This document shows, piece after piece, positions 63,910 to 64,000 of a stretch of DNA of 64,000 bases. The translations under genes and the position numbers were made by a program. The stretch comes from Ciona savignyi (Eukaryota; Chordata; Ascidiacea; Phlebobranchia; Cionidae): the NCBI GenBank assembly GCA_000149265.1, contig CH003394.1, positions 101,356 through 165,355 on the forward strand, read 5' to 3'. How positions within the stretch are numbered: position 1 is the stretch's first letter; the number at the start of each line of letters is the position of its first letter. The notes beneath the pieces were generated by a model. It ran no database searches. It saw only the letters and a program-made list of their open reading frames with translations, and was not told the DNA's origin.

Positions 63910-64000
63910 AGCGTTGCATGAATAAATAAACGCGAACATTTTCGCTTCTAACATTACCACAGTATTATATCCACCATACATGTTTTTCATATGTGAATAT

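Overview
This is animal nuclear DNA. All genes are split by GT-AG introns, the DNA between exons is AT-rich, and worn tRNA-derived SINEs and minisatellites are scattered through introns and spacers. A palladin/myopalladin-type gene, a p105-type NF-kB gene with about 30 exons, and short introns in a compact layout suggest an invertebrate chordate, most likely an ascidian tunicate. That species call is inference; no species-specific marker was seen. Exon models below were built by eye from splice signals, reading-frame phase and family resemblance. Unless stated otherwise, phases are consistent across every junction.

Layout. (1) About 1-6098, plus strand: 3' part of a gene for a serine-rich basic protein of unknown family; its start lies outside the window and a 32-bp minisatellite fills its last intron. 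(2) 8365-24357, minus strand: a palladin/myopalladin/myotilin-family gene with four Ig domains, an alpha-actinin-binding motif and a conserved C-terminal tail. (3) 24400-30700: spacer with two tRNA-derived SINE families and a probable NF-kB promoter near 29400-29560. (4) 30706-51341, plus strand: an NF-kB p100/p105 homologue with Rel homology domain, nuclear localisation signal, an unusually long Gln/Pro/Met-rich linker, ankyrin repeats and a death domain. (5) 52467-57581, minus strand, and 58565-63909, plus strand: two secreted ferritin-like genes head to head, about 1 kb apart. The plus-strand one keeps most ferroxidase residues (H-like); the minus-strand one has lost the key helix-B ligands (L-like).

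How the genes relate. The ferritin pair probably shares one promoter and may make the two chains of one secreted ferritin. The NF-kB gene next door could in principle act on the locus: two perfect GGGGAATTCCCC palindromes lie in an intron of the H-like ferritin. The palladin gene is a cytoskeletal or muscle gene with no obvious functional link to its neighbours, but one of its introns holds a perfect CArG box and a 17-bp-periodic array of CRE motifs.

The most notable items are the divergent ferritin pair, the transactivation-domain-like linker inside a p105-type NF-kB, and the CRE array.
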